A stretch of DNA of 64,000 nucleotides, from NCBI RefSeq assembly GCF_007829335.1, contig NZ_VIWO01000008.1, positions 281,644-345,643 on the forward strand. Direction: 5' to 3'. Below, in pieces: positions 63,902 through 64,000 of the stretch. The stretch is from Chitinophaga polysaccharea (GTDB lineage: Bacteria; Bacteroidota; Bacteroidia; Chitinophagales; Chitinophagaceae). A program made the position numbers and the translations under genes. The notes under the pieces are model-generated. The model worked only from the letters and a program-made list of their open reading frames with translations, made no database searches and had not been told where the DNA came from. The first letter of the stretch is position 1. Each line of letters begins with the position of its first letter.

Positions 63902-63950
63902 ATAAAAAAGAGGCTGTATCATAAATAAATGGTACAGCCCTTTTTTTATT
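63902..63950. terminator. Bidirectional terminator at the right end
   Basis: GGCTGTA (63912-63918) pairs with TACAGCC (63933-63939). The minus strand continues into CTCTTTTTTATT and the plus strand into CTTTTTTTATTTTT. It probably ends a leftward gene that begins beyond the window. Confidence 0.75.
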
Positions 63951-63958
63951 TTTGGTAT

Positions 63959-64000
63959 TTATCGGGCGTTTATCCACGTTTCAGGTGGAGAAATATATTG
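63959..64000 (-). CDS. Possible C-terminal end of a gene beyond the window
   Basis: On the minus strand the last 42 bases read QYISPPETWINAR followed by TAA, just upstream of a terminator. This looks like the tail of a gene starting outside the window. Thirteen codons are too few to identify it. Confidence 0.3.
   Translation of the reverse strand, partial: QYISPPETWINAR

Noticed and set aside
1..64000. Insertion sequences, prophage genes, tRNA or rRNA genes
   Set aside because: I saw no transposase, integrase, phage structural protein or cloverleaf that I could support.

Overview
The window comes from a member of the Bacteroidota, most likely the Chitinophagaceae (Chitinophaga-like). The evidence is three susC/susD pairs, two ECF sigma/FecR anti-sigma pairs, a propeller-type sensor kinase next to an AraC-type response regulator, many SPII lipoproteins, and several upstream regions with the Bacteroidota -7 motif TAnnTTTG. 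I see no rRNA, tRNA, CRISPR array, insertion sequence or phage gene. Proteins were assigned by reading motifs; no database search was possible.

Layout. 1-4.0 kb: small regulatory and housekeeping genes (AraC regulator, heptad-repeat coiled-coil protein, DHFR-like reductase, cupin-tautomerase pair with a divergent LysR regulator). 4.0-19.0 kb: a polysaccharide utilisation locus read leftwards as GH43, GH2, GH127, SusC, SusD, DUF3823 lipoprotein. It faces a divergent sensor kinase and response regulator that overlap by 19 bases and look like a split hybrid two-component system. The enzyme set points to an arabinose-containing plant glycan. 19.1-20.0 kb: a probable toxin-antitoxin pair. 20.2-27.2 kb: KefB-like antiporter, aconitase, a short methyltransferase and an MBL-fold hydrolase.

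27.3-42.2 kb: a nitrate assimilation block. It holds a ClC channel, two FNR-like regulators with four conserved cysteines, siroheme methyltransferase CobA, then rightwards NirB, NirD, an alginate-export-type porin, a NarK-type transporter, a nitrate reductase fused to its own flavoprotein, and a rubredoxin protein whose main body resembles a siroheme reductase without the cofactor cysteines. Together they can be read as uptake across both membranes, nitrate to nitrite, nitrite to ammonium, siroheme supply and redox sensing. 42.2-44.4 kb: an MFS transporter and a second methyltransferase.

44.7-54.8 kb and 55.1-63.9 kb: two leftward loci of the same plan (ECF sigma, FecR, SusC with STN domain, SusD, accessory lipoproteins). 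The first ends in an IPT/NHL protein and a beta-helix protein; the second ends in a PKD lipoprotein and a multi-spanning DUF5009-type acyltransferase. Both SusC proteins with STN sit beside sigma/FecR, while the SusC without STN sits beside the two-component system.

The most unusual DNA feature is a pair of long perfect inverted repeats (45-bp and 29-bp arms) at 3888-4008 and 26139-26230. They share arm and loop sequence, are built from AAAGC heptamers, and both lie between convergent genes whose stop codons they partly supply. The rubredoxin/siroheme-reductase-like protein and the fused nitrate reductase are the most unusual proteins.
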